Of a stretch of 64,000 nt of DNA, positions 34,932 through 43,939 are shown one piece after another. The position numbers were made by a program, and so were the translations under genes. The stretch covers positions 1 to 64,000 of the forward strand of contig JAHHHZ010000036.1 of NCBI GenBank assembly GCA_019359095.1, read 5' to 3'. The DNA comes from Pleurocapsa minor HA4230-MV1 (GTDB lineage Bacteria; Cyanobacteriota; Cyanobacteriia; Cyanobacteriales; Xenococcaceae). Position 1 is the stretch's first letter. Every line of letters begins with the position of its first letter. The notes under the pieces are model-generated. The model had not been told where the DNA came from and did not search any database. It saw nothing but the letters and a program-made list of their open reading frames with translations.

Positions 34932-35798
34932 TTGAGCTTAAAACAACGGTTACATCATCATTTAACTCAGATTGTACGGGAAAGAGATCCCTATCTTAAT
35001 TCTGGTGGACATTTTTTAGTTAGGGAATATATTCGCGAGACTTTAAGTCAATGGGGCAAGGTAGAAGTTCATGAGTTTAAGTTTCAGGGCAAAACCCATC
35101 AGAATTTAATTCTTAATCTTAATTCGGCTTCCAGTTCAGATTTTCCGCCGATTTTAATTGGCGCACATTACGACGCTGTGCCAGGAACTCCTGGTGCCGA
35201 TGATAATGCGACGGGAGTGGCGGTTTTACTAGAAATGGCAGAAGTATTTGCCAGTAATCCGATCAAGTATCCTGTCAGACTAGTAGCCTTTGATTTAGAA
35301 GAATATGGCCTATTAGGAAGTAATGCTTATGCTAAATATCTTAAAGACAACCAGCAGAAACTAAGGCTCATGTTGTCCTTGGAAATGTTGGGCTATTGCA
35401 ATCATGCCCCAGGTTCTCAAACTTATCCCGATTTAATTAAACCATTCTATAGCGATATGCCTTTCGGCATGGCTTCGCAACGCGCCAATTTCATCGCCTT
35501 AGTAGGTAACTTATCGGCAATTCTCGACCTGAATCGTCTCGCTAAACAAATGAAAAAAAACGGCACGCCGATTGCAGTCTTACCCGATCCCAGTGCTGGT
35601 AAATTAGTGCCGATTACAGGATTTAGCGATCATCGTCCTTTCTGGCAACAAAAATACCGCGCCATCATGGTGACTGACACGGCAATGTTACGTAATCCTC
35701 ACTATCACCAAGCTAGTGACACGATTGAGACTCTAGACTTAGACTTTCTGACAAATACTTGCCAAAGCCTTATAGCAGCTTTGAGAAAAATTAAGTGA
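34932..35798 (+). CDS. M28-family zinc peptidase with a repeat-derived insertion
   Basis: 288 residues from TTG at 34932, the only start near the conserved beginning. The zinc sites are visible: GAHYDAVPGTPGADDNATG near 76-94 (His and bridging Asp), DLEEYGLLGS near 116 (catalytic Glu and ligand) and FSDHRPFW near 235. M28 enzymes are aminopeptidases or carboxypeptidases; substrate unknown, no signal peptide. Residues about 176-185 (MPFGMASQRA) come from a palindromic genomic repeat, ATGCCTTTCGGCAT, inserted in frame. The stop is followed at once by a heptamer array. Confidence 0.85.
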   Translation: MSLKQRLHHHLTQIVRERDPYLNSGGHFLVREYIRETLSQWGKVEVHEFKFQGKTHQNLILNLNSASSSDFPPILIGAHYDAVPGTPGADDNATGVAVLLEMAEVFASNPIKYPVRLVAFDLEEYGLLGSNAYAKYLKDNQQKLRLMLSLEMLGYCNHAPGSQTYPDLIKPFYSDMPFGMASQRANFIALVGNLSAILDLNRLAKQMKKNGTPIAVLPDPSAGKLVPITGFSDHRPFWQQKYRAIMVTDTAMLRNPHYHQASDTIETLDLDFLTNTCQSLIAALRKIK

Positions 35799-35800
35799 TT

Positions 35801-35885
35801 AGTAATCAGTAATCAGTAATCAGTCCTAAAGGACGTTGTATGCTAAAGCACTAGCTTCGCGTCGCCCTTGTGGTATAAGCTTCGC
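35801..35885 (+). repeat. Composite repeat R1: heptamers (AGTAATC)3 plus a CCTAAAGGA palindrome unit
   Basis: Three AGTAATC copies (35801-35821) run into AGTCCTAAAGGA, a GCTTCGCGTC segment and end GCTTCGCAAATAATT. The same order occurs at 46796-46886. The heptamers begin three bases after the M28 peptidase stop. Confidence 0.8.
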
Positions 35886-35891
35886 AAATAA

Positions 35892-37367
35892 TTATTTATA
35901 CTTGATATATTCATAAACATTGAGATACTGACTACCCGCAGCCTTCCAAGAATAGTCATATTCCATGCCTTGCTGGACTAATTGCTCAAACTCTTTAGGA
36001 TACTCATAATACAGCCCGATCGCTCTTTCCATTGCCGACTCTAAAGCATTATTATCCATTTGATAGAATACATAGCCGTTGCGTTTTTCGGGCGCATGGT
36101 CAGGATCGTAGTCGCGGTCAAATACCGTACTAAGTAAGCCACCTACACCGCGTACAATTGGCACTGTGCCATATTTGAGACTGATTAACTGAGTTAAGCC
36201 ACAGGGTTCAAAGTTACTGGGAACAACTATCATATCCGCCCCTGCATAGATTAGATGAGCTAATTCTTCGTCAAAGCCAATTTCTAGATGTACGTCAGGA
36301 TTATCATTGAGGAAATATTTTTCGTGCAAGAATTTATTGTTCACTTCTGGAGATGTACCTGAACCCAGTAGTACATACTGAGCATTATGTTGGAGAGCAT
36401 AGTAAATCGAGTGATGTACCAGGTGAACTCCTTTTTGATCGTCTAAACGGCCAATGTAAGCAATAATCGGCTTATCAGACTCATGCATTAGTAGTCTTTG
36501 ACGCAGAGCTTGTTTATCTTTTGCTTTATCCTCTAATTTGTCTATGTCGTAGTTAGCAGGAATTAATTTATCTGTAGCTGGATTCCAGAAATTATAGTCA
36601 ACTCCGTTGAGGATACCGCTAAATTTCTTTTGATGAATTTCTAAGGTATGACCTAAACCATAGCCAACATCGGTAAAACGAGCTTCCCAAGCGTGGTGAG
36701 GAGAAACAGTGTTGACGTAATTGGCATAAACAATCCCACCTTTCATTAAGTTAAGTGCAAAGGGATTGAAGTTGTCCTGGAGGCGAGAATAATCGAAATA
36801 GTATTCTGGTCGGTTTAAACCTGTCGCTGCTAAAATTTCGTTGCCACAGCTACCTTGATGTCTGAAATTATGGATTGTATAACAAACCCGTTGACGCTCC
36901 ATACCATAGTACTGATACATCTCGTAGAGCATCACAGGGATTAAGCCAGTTTGCCAGTCATGACAGTGGATAATATCAGGACGCTTATTACTTTTGAGCA
37001 GGAATTCCATGGCTGCTTTACTAAAGAAAGCAAACCGCATGGGATCATCGTGACTACCATAGACATGACCACGATTAAAAAACTGATCTTGGCTTTTTGG
37101 CTGGATAAAAAAGCACAGTCTACCGTGTACCCAGCCACAGAAGACATCACACTTAATTTCGCCACCATACCAAGGCACACCCAAATCGAGATAAGCATCA
37201 TGTAACCCCCAAATATGGTCATATCTCATGCAGTCATACATGGGTAGAATTAGCTCGACGCAATGCCCTCGCTCGTCTAATTCTCGGCTCAATCCGTAAA
37301 CAACATCTCCTAAACCGCCAGCTTTGATCACAGGAGCGCATTCGGAGGCAATTTGCACGATGTACAT
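35892..37367 (-). CDS. glgA: Glycogen synthase (ADP-glucose type, GlgA2-like)
   Basis: 491 residues, GT5 family. The ADP-glucose site KAGGLGDVVYGLSREL begins at residue 16, ICHDWQTGL near 130, the IAYIGRLDDQKG loop near 310 and the C-terminal SNFEPCGLTQL near 398 holding the catalytic glutamate. It extends alpha-1,4-glucan chains from ADP-glucose. Cyanobacteria usually have two paralogues; the LPMYDCMRYDHIWGL segment is as I remember GlgA2. The product may be starch-like in some unicellular lineages. Monocistronic, with R1 repeats at its 3' side. Confidence 0.93.
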   Translation of the reverse strand: MYIVQIASECAPVIKAGGLGDVVYGLSRELDERGHCVELILPMYDCMRYDHIWGLHDAYLDLGVPWYGGEIKCDVFCGWVHGRLCFFIQPKSQDQFFNRGHVYGSHDDPMRFAFFSKAAMEFLLKSNKRPDIIHCHDWQTGLIPVMLYEMYQYYGMERQRVCYTIHNFRHQGSCGNEILAATGLNRPEYYFDYSRLQDNFNPFALNLMKGGIVYANYVNTVSPHHAWEARFTDVGYGLGHTLEIHQKKFSGILNGVDYNFWNPATDKLIPANYDIDKLEDKAKDKQALRQRLLMHESDKPIIAYIGRLDDQKGVHLVHHSIYYALQHNAQYVLLGSGTSPEVNNKFLHEKYFLNDNPDVHLEIGFDEELAHLIYAGADMIVVPSNFEPCGLTQLISLKYGTVPIVRGVGGLLSTVFDRDYDPDHAPEKRNGYVFYQMDNNALESAMERAIGLYYEYPKEFEQLVQQGMEYDYSWKAAGSQYLNVYEYIKYK

Positions 37368-37603
37368 GGTTTATTCCTCTCTTAATAAAACTTTATAATT
37401 ATCTATTTTATTTTAAGATTTTAGACCACAAAGTCAATTTACGCGGATTTATGAGAAAAAAAGCTAAAAATGTTATTTGAATTAACAGTATTACGCTTAA
37501 TGTAAATTACCTCGCTCAACGGCAACCCCTACTGTGCGATCGCAAATATCAGTAGCGATAATCTGTCTTGCAGTAATGAATGAGGGCAGAGCGCAAATTC
37601 TAA

Positions 37604-38392
37604 TTATTTGATATTTTCACGCACCAAATTTTCGGATATTTCTAATCTTTGGGCGATTTGTTCGATATTCAAGCCTAATTCCTGTAATAAAGGAATCATT
37701 GCCAGTTTTTGCTCTAATTTGCCCTGTTGCAGACCTTCTGATTTAGCATCCTGATAAACTCTGGTTTGTTTGATCTCTTCTAGATTTAACATCGTTTCTA
37801 TTTCCTGATAACTCAGTTGTGGAAATTTATAAATAACAATAGTTTCGATTAATTCCAGTAGTTGTTTTTGACTGGTTGTGTCGCTAAACTCCTGTCTGGT
37901 TCTCTCGATTAAGTTTCTGGCTAATTCTCCTGCATTACTTTCAGCTTCAACTACTAATTTTAATATACCTAGCCCGATGTTAGATTGAACTCCCTCTGGC
38001 ATCTGGTCGAGATATATTCTCTGTAGTCTTTGATTGGCTAGTTCTTGGTATCTTGGGGGAATAGCTACATCATTATTCTGGCGGTCAAAGATGACAATCG
38101 CGAACCATTCTGGATTGACTGGTTTATATTGACTGAAATACAGGAAAATACTGGGAAATAAGCGATCGTAAAAGTCGGTTTCTTGGTAAAACTGCACCTC
38201 TACGAAATACAGAGGTTGATCGCTATGTTCTTCAGTGGTGGTAAATAAACCATCTAGGCGAAAGGATCGTTGTTTAATTTCTGGGGCAATGAATTGATAG
38301 GCGTTGGGGTTAATTTGTTCTTGTTGAATTAACTGGAAGAAAATCCAGGGGAATTCCTGAAATAGCTGGTAGAAAAGGGTATCGGTTTTCAC
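37604..38392 (-). CDS. Rpn-family recombination-promoting nuclease / DUF2887-like protein
   Basis: 262 residues from GTG at 38392. The opening MKTDTLFYQLFQEFPWIFFQL and the core FVEVQFYQETDFYDRLFPSIFLY (about 66-88, with the E-V-Q of a PD-(D/E)XK site) are characteristic of the Rpn/PDDEXK transposase-like group common in cyanobacteria. The C-terminus has the usual helical tail (GLQQGKLEQKLAMIPLLQELGLNIEQIAQRLEIS read in parts) resembling a small DNA-binding segment. It lies in a repeat-rich accessory patch; its role is unknown. Confidence 0.85.
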   Translation of the reverse strand: MKTDTLFYQLFQEFPWIFFQLIQQEQINPNAYQFIAPEIKQRSFRLDGLFTTTEEHSDQPLYFVEVQFYQETDFYDRLFPSIFLYFSQYKPVNPEWFAIVIFDRQNNDVAIPPRYQELANQRLQRIYLDQMPEGVQSNIGLGILKLVVEAESNAGELARNLIERTRQEFSDTTSQKQLLELIETIVIYKFPQLSYQEIETMLNLEEIKQTRVYQDAKSEGLQQGKLEQKLAMIPLLQELGLNIEQIAQRLEISENLVRENIK

Positions 38393-38420
38393 AAAAATTA
38401 AGCAGTTAAATCTCGATCAT

Positions 38421-39170
38421 TCACGAACATTTGACTAAGCTCATACTACGCCTTCTCAGAACATCTTCAGGGCTTATGAGGGGAAAAGTCGTTTTCTCAG
38501 CTGGCATTGGTCTTTTAATCGGACGGGGTGGTTGAATTAGGTCTACAGCAATTAGTTTGTCTTCGGGGAAAATATCACTTAAATACCATTCATCTTGAGA
38601 TAAGATATCCCAGATATCTGCTAGACGGCGAAATTTACGAGCTTTGTTGCCCATTCTCAAGATCCAGCCACCGACGGTACGTTGTACATCCATGCAGGCA
38701 TCGTGAGCTAGTCTGAGGACTCTTTTTAAGCTAATCCGCATTAACGGGGAGATATCTTTTGCCCTACGGATGATTTGTTTGGCTTGTTCTAAATCTTTTT
38801 TGATGATTTCGTTTTCTTGTCTAAGTTTATGGACTTCTGTTTTAAGGGCGATTATTTCTTTTTCTAGTTGCTCGATAGTTGCTTGAGGTTCATCACCAAA
38901 GGGGATTTCTAGGTTTGCCTCGATCGCACTTGATGACTGAGATTCGATTAGGGATATGCGCTCTAGATTAACGGCTTGGTAACCGCCCGCATCTAGCTCG
39001 ATTGTCCATTTCTGGGGATAGGTGCGCTCCAAAGGTCGAATTAGCGTTCCTGTGTATTGGGTGTCGCCGTGAAGGTAAACTTTTTGTCCTGCTTGAAGAT
39101 TTATTTGGCTTTGGTGCGATGGTTGTCTGCGTGAGCTTGTTTGGTTTAAACTTGATAGATAATTAGTCAT
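38421..39170 (-). CDS. Coiled-coil protein with N-terminal SH3-like segment
   Basis: 249 residues, not a family I can name. An SH3-like beta segment (GQKVYLHGDTQYTGTLIRPL, 28-47, through VNLERISLIE near 75) precedes a coiled coil (about 97-135, rich in E, K, Q and L). A conserved-looking basic helical part (RISLKRVLRLAHDACMDVQR, about 145-164, then GGWILRMGNKARKFRRLADIW) follows. Such proteins often come from plasmids or mobile regions in cyanobacteria. Its first 34 codons and promoter are duplicated 514 bases away at 39583-39755, where they are frameshifted. Confidence 0.5.
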   Translation of the reverse strand: MTNYLSSLNQTSSRRQPSHQSQINLQAGQKVYLHGDTQYTGTLIRPLERTYPQKWTIELDAGGYQAVNLERISLIESQSSSAIEANLEIPFGDEPQATIEQLEKEIIALKTEVHKLRQENEIIKKDLEQAKQIIRRAKDISPLMRISLKRVLRLAHDACMDVQRTVGGWILRMGNKARKFRRLADIWDILSQDEWYLSDIFPEDKLIAVDLIQPPRPIKRPMPAEKTTFPLISPEDVLRRRSMSLVKCS

Positions 39171-39238
39171 GGTTAAATCCTTGATTATTTAATAACAGGC
39201 GATCGCACTAATTCCGCCAAGAATTTATAAGGAGCGAT
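39069..39238. repeat. Direct repeat A, first copy (170 bases)
   Basis: Begins CGTGAAGGTAAACTTTTTG inside the 5' end of the coiled-coil gene and ends around the HIP1 site at 39238. It is repeated nearly exactly at 39583-39755, offset 514 bases with one inserted T. Confidence 0.92.
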
Positions 39239-39369
39239 CGCTTTTAAAATCTTTTAAAAGATTATCATTTTATTCACTGGTTATCAAGTAAACAAATGTT
39301 TTGACTGATAGCCAGTAATTAGAAAGTGTATTGAACTTAATAGTTGAGCAAACAAAAAGTAAGTCTTAA

Positions 39370-39573
39370 ATGGCTAATAAAAATCCTAGATTAGAAAACC
39401 TTAAATCTTTTAAACCAGAAGGCGAAAAAGCATTGAGCAAAACTATTGGTATTAGAGTCGAACAAGAAATTTACGACCAATTAATGAGTTTGCCAAGAGA
39501 TCGACGTTTAGGATTAATGCGGAAATGGATAAAAGATGGAGTACAGAAGATCAACGATTGCCCTAATTGCTAA
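39370..39573 (+). CDS. Small MAN-NP family protein, copy 1
   Basis: 67 residues, MANKNPRLENLKSFKPEGEK then TIGIRVEQEIYDQLMSLPRDRR and a basic helix. It is a paralogue of the protein at 39871 (shared MAN-NP start, E-L-F spacing, YDxxMSLPxDxR and a closing R-x3-I helix). The strand-helix layout IRVEQEIYDQLMSLP resembles ribbon-helix-helix or antitoxin-like DNA binders, but this is a guess from pattern. It ends in CPNC. No known function. Confidence 0.6.
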   Translation: MANKNPRLENLKSFKPEGEKALSKTIGIRVEQEIYDQLMSLPRDRRLGLMRKWIKDGVQKINDCPNC

Positions 39574-39582
39574 AACGTAATC

Positions 39583-39755
39583 GTGGAGGTAAACTTTTTG
39601 TCCTGCTTGAAGATTTATTTGGCTTTGGTGCGATGGTTGTCTGCGTGAGCTTGTTTGGTTTAAACTTGATAGATAATTTAGTCATGGTTAAATCCTTGAT
39701 TATTTAATAACAGGCGATCGCACTAATTCCGCCAAAAATTTATAAGAAGCGAGCG
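39583..39755 (-). pseudogene. Direct repeat A, second copy: 5' fragment of the coiled-coil gene
   Basis: Copy of 39069-39238. It keeps the start codon region (CAT at 39683-39685) and about 30 codons of the coiled-coil gene, but an extra T beside the start shifts the frame, and sequence similarity ends after about 100 coding bases. It is therefore a non-functional remnant of a tandem duplication. Confidence 0.85.
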
Positions 39756-39870
39756 CCATTAATTATATTTTACAATTTCAATCTTAGTATACCAGTGATT
39801 AATTCACAAATAAGACAAATCTTAATAATAGACAAGGTATGCTAGTGCTTGAGGAGAGAAAATCACCCTT

Positions 39871-40080
39871 ATGGCTAATTACAATCCCAAAACAGAACAC
39901 TTAAATCATTTTCCCAAAATTCCAGGAGCAACAGAAGCTTGCGCTAGAAAGCCCGTACAAGTAAAGATTCCACAAAGTCAGTACGATAAGTGGATGAGTC
40001 TACCTGTTGATTTAAGAAATCAGGTTTTGAGAGATGCCATTGAAAAAACTTTGCAAGAAAAATATTCTTTAACTGCATAA
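39871..40080 (+). CDS. Small MAN-NP family protein, copy 2
   Basis: 69 residues, paralogous to the one at 39370: MANYNPKTEHLNHFPKIPG, then PVQVKIPQSQYDKWMSLPVD and LRDAIEKTLQEKY. The two are about 500 bases apart and each is preceded by direct repeat A, so the pair arose by tandem duplication of a repeat-plus-gene unit and then diverged strongly. As with copy 1, the sequence hints at a small DNA-binding protein only. Confidence 0.6.
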   Translation: MANYNPKTEHLNHFPKIPGATEACARKPVQVKIPQSQYDKWMSLPVDLRNQVLRDAIEKTLQEKYSLTA

Positions 40081-40254
40081 AAATATTTAAGCGATCGCAC
40101 TACCAGATCGCCATCACCAACTTAATTCACTATAACCAGCAATAGATTTATTGATGTTGGGTTTTGCTTCGCGCTACCCAACCTACAGATCAGCGATCGC
40201 ACTTTTAGCCTTGGGGTAAAGACGCATGAGTGTAGTTAGAAAATGCGATCGCTC

Positions 40255-40617
40255 TTATTCATCATATGTCTCTTCCGAAGATTGCCAGCACGAAATACAA
40301 AATGTAATTCCATGTTCACCTAAACGCTTCATTTGTTCAGGAGAAAATTCAAGGTTGCACTGCTGATCGTATTTATAAAGCGCCCATACTTCTATGCCAT
40401 CTCTTTCTACTCCAATCTTGGAAAGTTGCTCATATTTACCTTCTAATAAATCTAAAAACTTATTCACAAAGTCTATATATGGGTCTGATTCTTTCTCGAT
40501 TAAAATGAACTCCCAATAACTGAATTCATTTCTAGAAGGAGCTAGACCCAAAATATTGGTAACAGTGTCTATTTGTTGTTGCTTGCAATGAATTTTTAAA
40601 ATATATGTATTGTCCAT
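40255..40617 (-). CDS. DUF4279-like orphan immunity protein
   Basis: 120 residues from ATG at 40617. It has a strand-rich N-terminus (MDNTYILKIHC), WEFILIEKES near 36 and a C-terminal YDQQCNLEFSPEQMKRLGEHGITFCISCWQ-type ending (read in parts), which resembles DUF4279, a family used as immunity proteins of polymorphic toxins. It sits directly after an RHS-repeat relic and in frame with it, as expected of an immunity gene whose toxin has been lost. Not certain; no toxin remains to test pairing. Confidence 0.6.
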   Translation of the reverse strand: MDNTYILKIHCKQQQIDTVTNILGLAPSRNEFSYWEFILIEKESDPYIDFVNKFLDLLEGKYEQLSKIGVERDGIEVWALYKYDQQCNLEFSPEQMKRLGEHGITFCISCWQSSEETYDE

Positions 40618-40735
40618 GCTAATGTTATTTACAACGTTACCATCATTATCTAGCAGCATCCTCACCGAACCTTGATTATCCGCTAACGCCAAAGCACTTC
40701 ACCGTTAGCATTAAAAGCTTCAAGTGCGCGTACAA
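40618..40735 (-). pseudogene. RHS-repeat core remnant
   Basis: Read on the minus strand, it encodes RALEAFNANGEVLW, then, after restoring one missing G near 40691, ALADNQGSVRMLLDNDGNVV, the classic RHS/YD-repeat closing motif (xLADNxGSVRxVxDNxGNVxN). The frame runs without a stop into the immunity gene ATG. Everything upstream is lost against the stop of the histidine kinase gene. It is the last scar of a polymorphic toxin gene. Confidence 0.75.
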
Positions 40736-43537
40736 TTAAAGAGAAAAATAAATAGTTGCGCCACGATCGCATTCTCCTTTTGCCCAAACTTGACCACCAT
40801 GACGATAGATAATCCGCTGTACAGTGGCTAGTCCAATACCTGTACCAGGAAAATCGGCCTGACTATGAAGTCTTTGGAAAGCAGTGAATAATTTATCGAC
40901 ATAGGTTTGATCGAATCCTGCGCCGTTATCTTTAATAAAATAGGTAGGCTGGGGAACATTTTCGGTAATGATGCCAAATTCAATCCGAGGATGCGATCGC
41001 TTGGAAGTATATTTCCAAGCATTATGGAGTAAGTTGGACAAAACGATTCTCAGTAGTTGGGGATCGCCTTTGGTTTCTAAATTAGGAGCAAGTTTTACTT
41101 CTATCTGACGTTCGGGGTTTTCTGCTTGTAATTCTTCAATAATATCTTGAGCGATCGCACTTAAATTTACTTTAACAGGCTTCATTTGACTGCGAGTGAC
41201 TCGTGATAACTGTAACAGAGCATCGATCAAGTCGCTCATTCGCTTGCTGTTTGCCTGAATCCTCTGGAGATAGTGTTTGCCGCGATCGTCTAAATTGGGC
41301 AGGTAATTTTCCCAAAGTACTTGACTAAAGCCATTGATAATTCTTAGAGGCGCTTGTAAATCATGGGAGACAGAATAGGAAAAAGATTCTAATTCTCGGT
41401 TGGCTGCTTCTAGCTGAATTGTCCGTTGAGATAGAGCTTCTTGAGTAGCAGCTAAGTCAGGTATGTCACTGGAAGTACGCAGTAGAGCATAAATGTTTTC
41501 GTCAGCATCGTAGAGAGGTGTCACCACTGTATCAAAATAGTGAATACCATCAGGCAAGATTACTTCTTCCTGAACACGCAGCACTTGTTTGTAGCTTATT
41601 ACCTGCTGATGTTGCCAGTTAATTTGTTGAGCGTACTCTAAAGAAAAACATTCGGCGATCGTTTTGCCACTTGCTGCCTCTTTTGCTAAAGCTAAGCTGG
41701 CGGCTAATCCAGAATTCATTAAAGATATGCTATTGGTATTAACATCTACTACAAATAAGAAGTAAGGCAATAAGTCTATTACTGTTCTTAATTCCGACAA
41801 AGATTGAACCGCGTTTTCTTGCATAATCAACAAATCAGATTCTGACAAATCGCAACATAAAGCAGAGTCTATGGCTGATGGCAGTTGATTGTTTTGCTGC
41901 CTCAGACTCTGATTCGTTGAAGTAATATCGATAACTACTCCAGACAAGCGAACTGCTTTACCTCTAGCACTATAGCTTAGCTTACCTTTGGTATGAATTT
42001 GCACAGCTTTTTGATTAGGTTTAACCACGCAATATTTAACACTTAATTCTTGGTGCGCCTGAATTGCTTTGGCAATTTCTAGATCTACCGATTCTCTTTG
42101 GTCAGAGATAATCGATTGTAAAAAACTTTCGTAACTGCCATCAAAATTCTCTAAACCTAAAATAGTTCGACCTCGGTGGCAAACATCAACCTGATTTGTC
42201 GTTAAATCCCAACTCCAGTTACCTGTTTTCGTCGCTTCTAAAACTAATCTTAGTTTGGCTTCTACTTCAGCTAATTTGGCTTCATGATGAACAAAATCGG
42301 TGATATCTTTGGCGATGGAAATTACCAATTCATCTGCCTCGCTTTCAAAGCTTAATGCGGTTGAATATAGCTCCCAATAAAGTTGTGCGCCATCTTTAGT
42401 GGCAACTGTTACCTCACTCCGAATCGCATCAACCAGTTTCTTTTGAGCCTTAATCTTATTTTGGGTTACTTCTGGAGCAATTTCAATTAATGAGTTGACA
42501 ATTTGCTGCAAAGCAGAATTAGCCTCGATCGCCGTTTGATCGGTAGGAGCAATATACTGGCAACATAGTTGATGATCGTTTTTGACTGGTAGCTTAACTA
42601 TCTCTCTCTGTCTAATCTGAGCTTTCTGATACCATTCTTGAATCGTCGATAGTTCTTGTGTATCATAACCACTTGCTTCTAGCCAATTGCGATTGAGGTG
42701 AATAATTTTCCCCTGCCGATTGTGAATCATGACGGGAAAAGGTGCGTTAACTAGAGTAGCAGGAGTTTTTTGCCTTAACTGTGGCAATAAGACTTGAGCT
42801 ATTGAATGATTAGTGTTTGCTTTAGCTAGATGATCCTGGTTATTTTGACAACACTTTACCTGGAAACGATTAACTGCTAACGGGGTTGCGGATCTCACTT
42901 CCGCTGTAAAAAACTGAGCTAGTTCGATGTTTTCCAAAAGCAGAGAACCAAGATGTAGTTGAGAGCGACGATCTTGTTGATGTTCAATGTTTTGATTGCT
43001 ACGTACCCATTGATGACAGAGCTTGATATATCCTAAGAGAACAACCAAATAATGATAGTAAACAGTCCCCAACAGTTCTTGTAACTCGACTGATAAACTA
43101 GCTGTCTGTTCAGGTTGCAAGAAAATTAAGCTAGAACAACGCAGTAAACTCAACTCCGTCTCTGAATTCTTTTGCCATCCTATTTCTTTACGCCATTGGC
43201 GGTTAAGAATTTCGAGATCCTTTGCTACTTCTAACTCTGATTGGGGATACTGCAGCTTTTCTAATGCCAGAATTTCTGTGGCGGAGATGCCTAGCGATCG
43301 CAGCGTACAACTATGGCAGATGGTAAAATAACTAACTCCAAAATAGCGAGATAAGACTACAAACAGCTTTTCTTTAAATTGAGCAGGTAAAGGATTATTT
43401 ATATAAGCAAATAAGGTTTGCTGTACCAGGCTTTGATAAATTAGCGATGACTTAATTGCAGGAGTCAGAAATGCAGGAAAACAACCTAGCTGCTTAATTA
43501 TTTCTGTCTTTGCTAAGCTGGGAATAGCATGATTCAT
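40736..43537 (-). CDS. Multi-PAS sensor histidine kinase with AhpD-like N-terminus
   Basis: 933 residues. The N-terminus (about 1-180) is helical and has RYFGVSYFTICHSCTLRSLG with a CHSC pair (Cys75, Cys78), reminiscent of AhpD/carboxymuconolactone-type peroxidatic motifs. Four PAS-like segments follow (near 272, 360, 428 and 575), then a HisKA domain with SVSHDLQAPLR (phospho-accepting His near 724, phytochrome-like type) and an HATPase_c domain (N box LLHNAWKY near 832, DNGAGF, GTGIGLATVQRI). No receiver domain and no membrane helices: a cytosolic sensor, perhaps of redox state. The RHS scar abuts its 3' end. Confidence 0.85.
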   Translation of the reverse strand: MNHAIPSLAKTEIIKQLGCFPAFLTPAIKSSLIYQSLVQQTLFAYINNPLPAQFKEKLFVVLSRYFGVSYFTICHSCTLRSLGISATEILALEKLQYPQSELEVAKDLEILNRQWRKEIGWQKNSETELSLLRCSSLIFLQPEQTASLSVELQELLGTVYYHYLVVLLGYIKLCHQWVRSNQNIEHQQDRRSQLHLGSLLLENIELAQFFTAEVRSATPLAVNRFQVKCCQNNQDHLAKANTNHSIAQVLLPQLRQKTPATLVNAPFPVMIHNRQGKIIHLNRNWLEASGYDTQELSTIQEWYQKAQIRQREIVKLPVKNDHQLCCQYIAPTDQTAIEANSALQQIVNSLIEIAPEVTQNKIKAQKKLVDAIRSEVTVATKDGAQLYWELYSTALSFESEADELVISIAKDITDFVHHEAKLAEVEAKLRLVLEATKTGNWSWDLTTNQVDVCHRGRTILGLENFDGSYESFLQSIISDQRESVDLEIAKAIQAHQELSVKYCVVKPNQKAVQIHTKGKLSYSARGKAVRLSGVVIDITSTNQSLRQQNNQLPSAIDSALCCDLSESDLLIMQENAVQSLSELRTVIDLLPYFLFVVDVNTNSISLMNSGLAASLALAKEAASGKTIAECFSLEYAQQINWQHQQVISYKQVLRVQEEVILPDGIHYFDTVVTPLYDADENIYALLRTSSDIPDLAATQEALSQRTIQLEAANRELESFSYSVSHDLQAPLRIINGFSQVLWENYLPNLDDRGKHYLQRIQANSKRMSDLIDALLQLSRVTRSQMKPVKVNLSAIAQDIIEELQAENPERQIEVKLAPNLETKGDPQLLRIVLSNLLHNAWKYTSKRSHPRIEFGIITENVPQPTYFIKDNGAGFDQTYVDKLFTAFQRLHSQADFPGTGIGLATVQRIIYRHGGQVWAKGECDRGATIYFSL

Positions 43538-43939
43538 TGATGATTTAAAGGTTGTTATGCAGATAAAGCTAAAATATCATTAAACATCTTATATTTAGAT
43601 GATTGAATTACAGATTAACTTGTACCATGACAAAATTGTATATAATTTTAGATTTTTTTAAAGTAATTAAAAGCACACAATACTTGATTTGTGAACGTTA
43701 TATTTGCTGAAATTATAGTTAATTTAGAGCAAAACTATGATAGCAATAACAGTTTTTATCTAGATTTGATGAGGAATCTAGCAAGCAGATAAATCTCTAT
43801 CGCTGATTATGATTGAAAACGGTACACTTTAGCAACAAAAATTGAGAAAAAAATACTCTAGTTGATTTTAGATAATATTTAATTATATTTTGGTCAGGGT
43901 TCCTCGGCCAGGATCCCTGCTATAAAACACGTTTGCGGT
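43538..43939. other. 402-base gap before the histidine kinase
   Basis: AT-rich, no ORF. At 43895-43919 a hairpin CAGGG-TTCCT / AGGATCCCTG with one mismatch may end the minus-strand MacB-like transcript, but no good U tract follows. The rest presumably holds the histidine kinase promoter. Confidence 0.45.
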
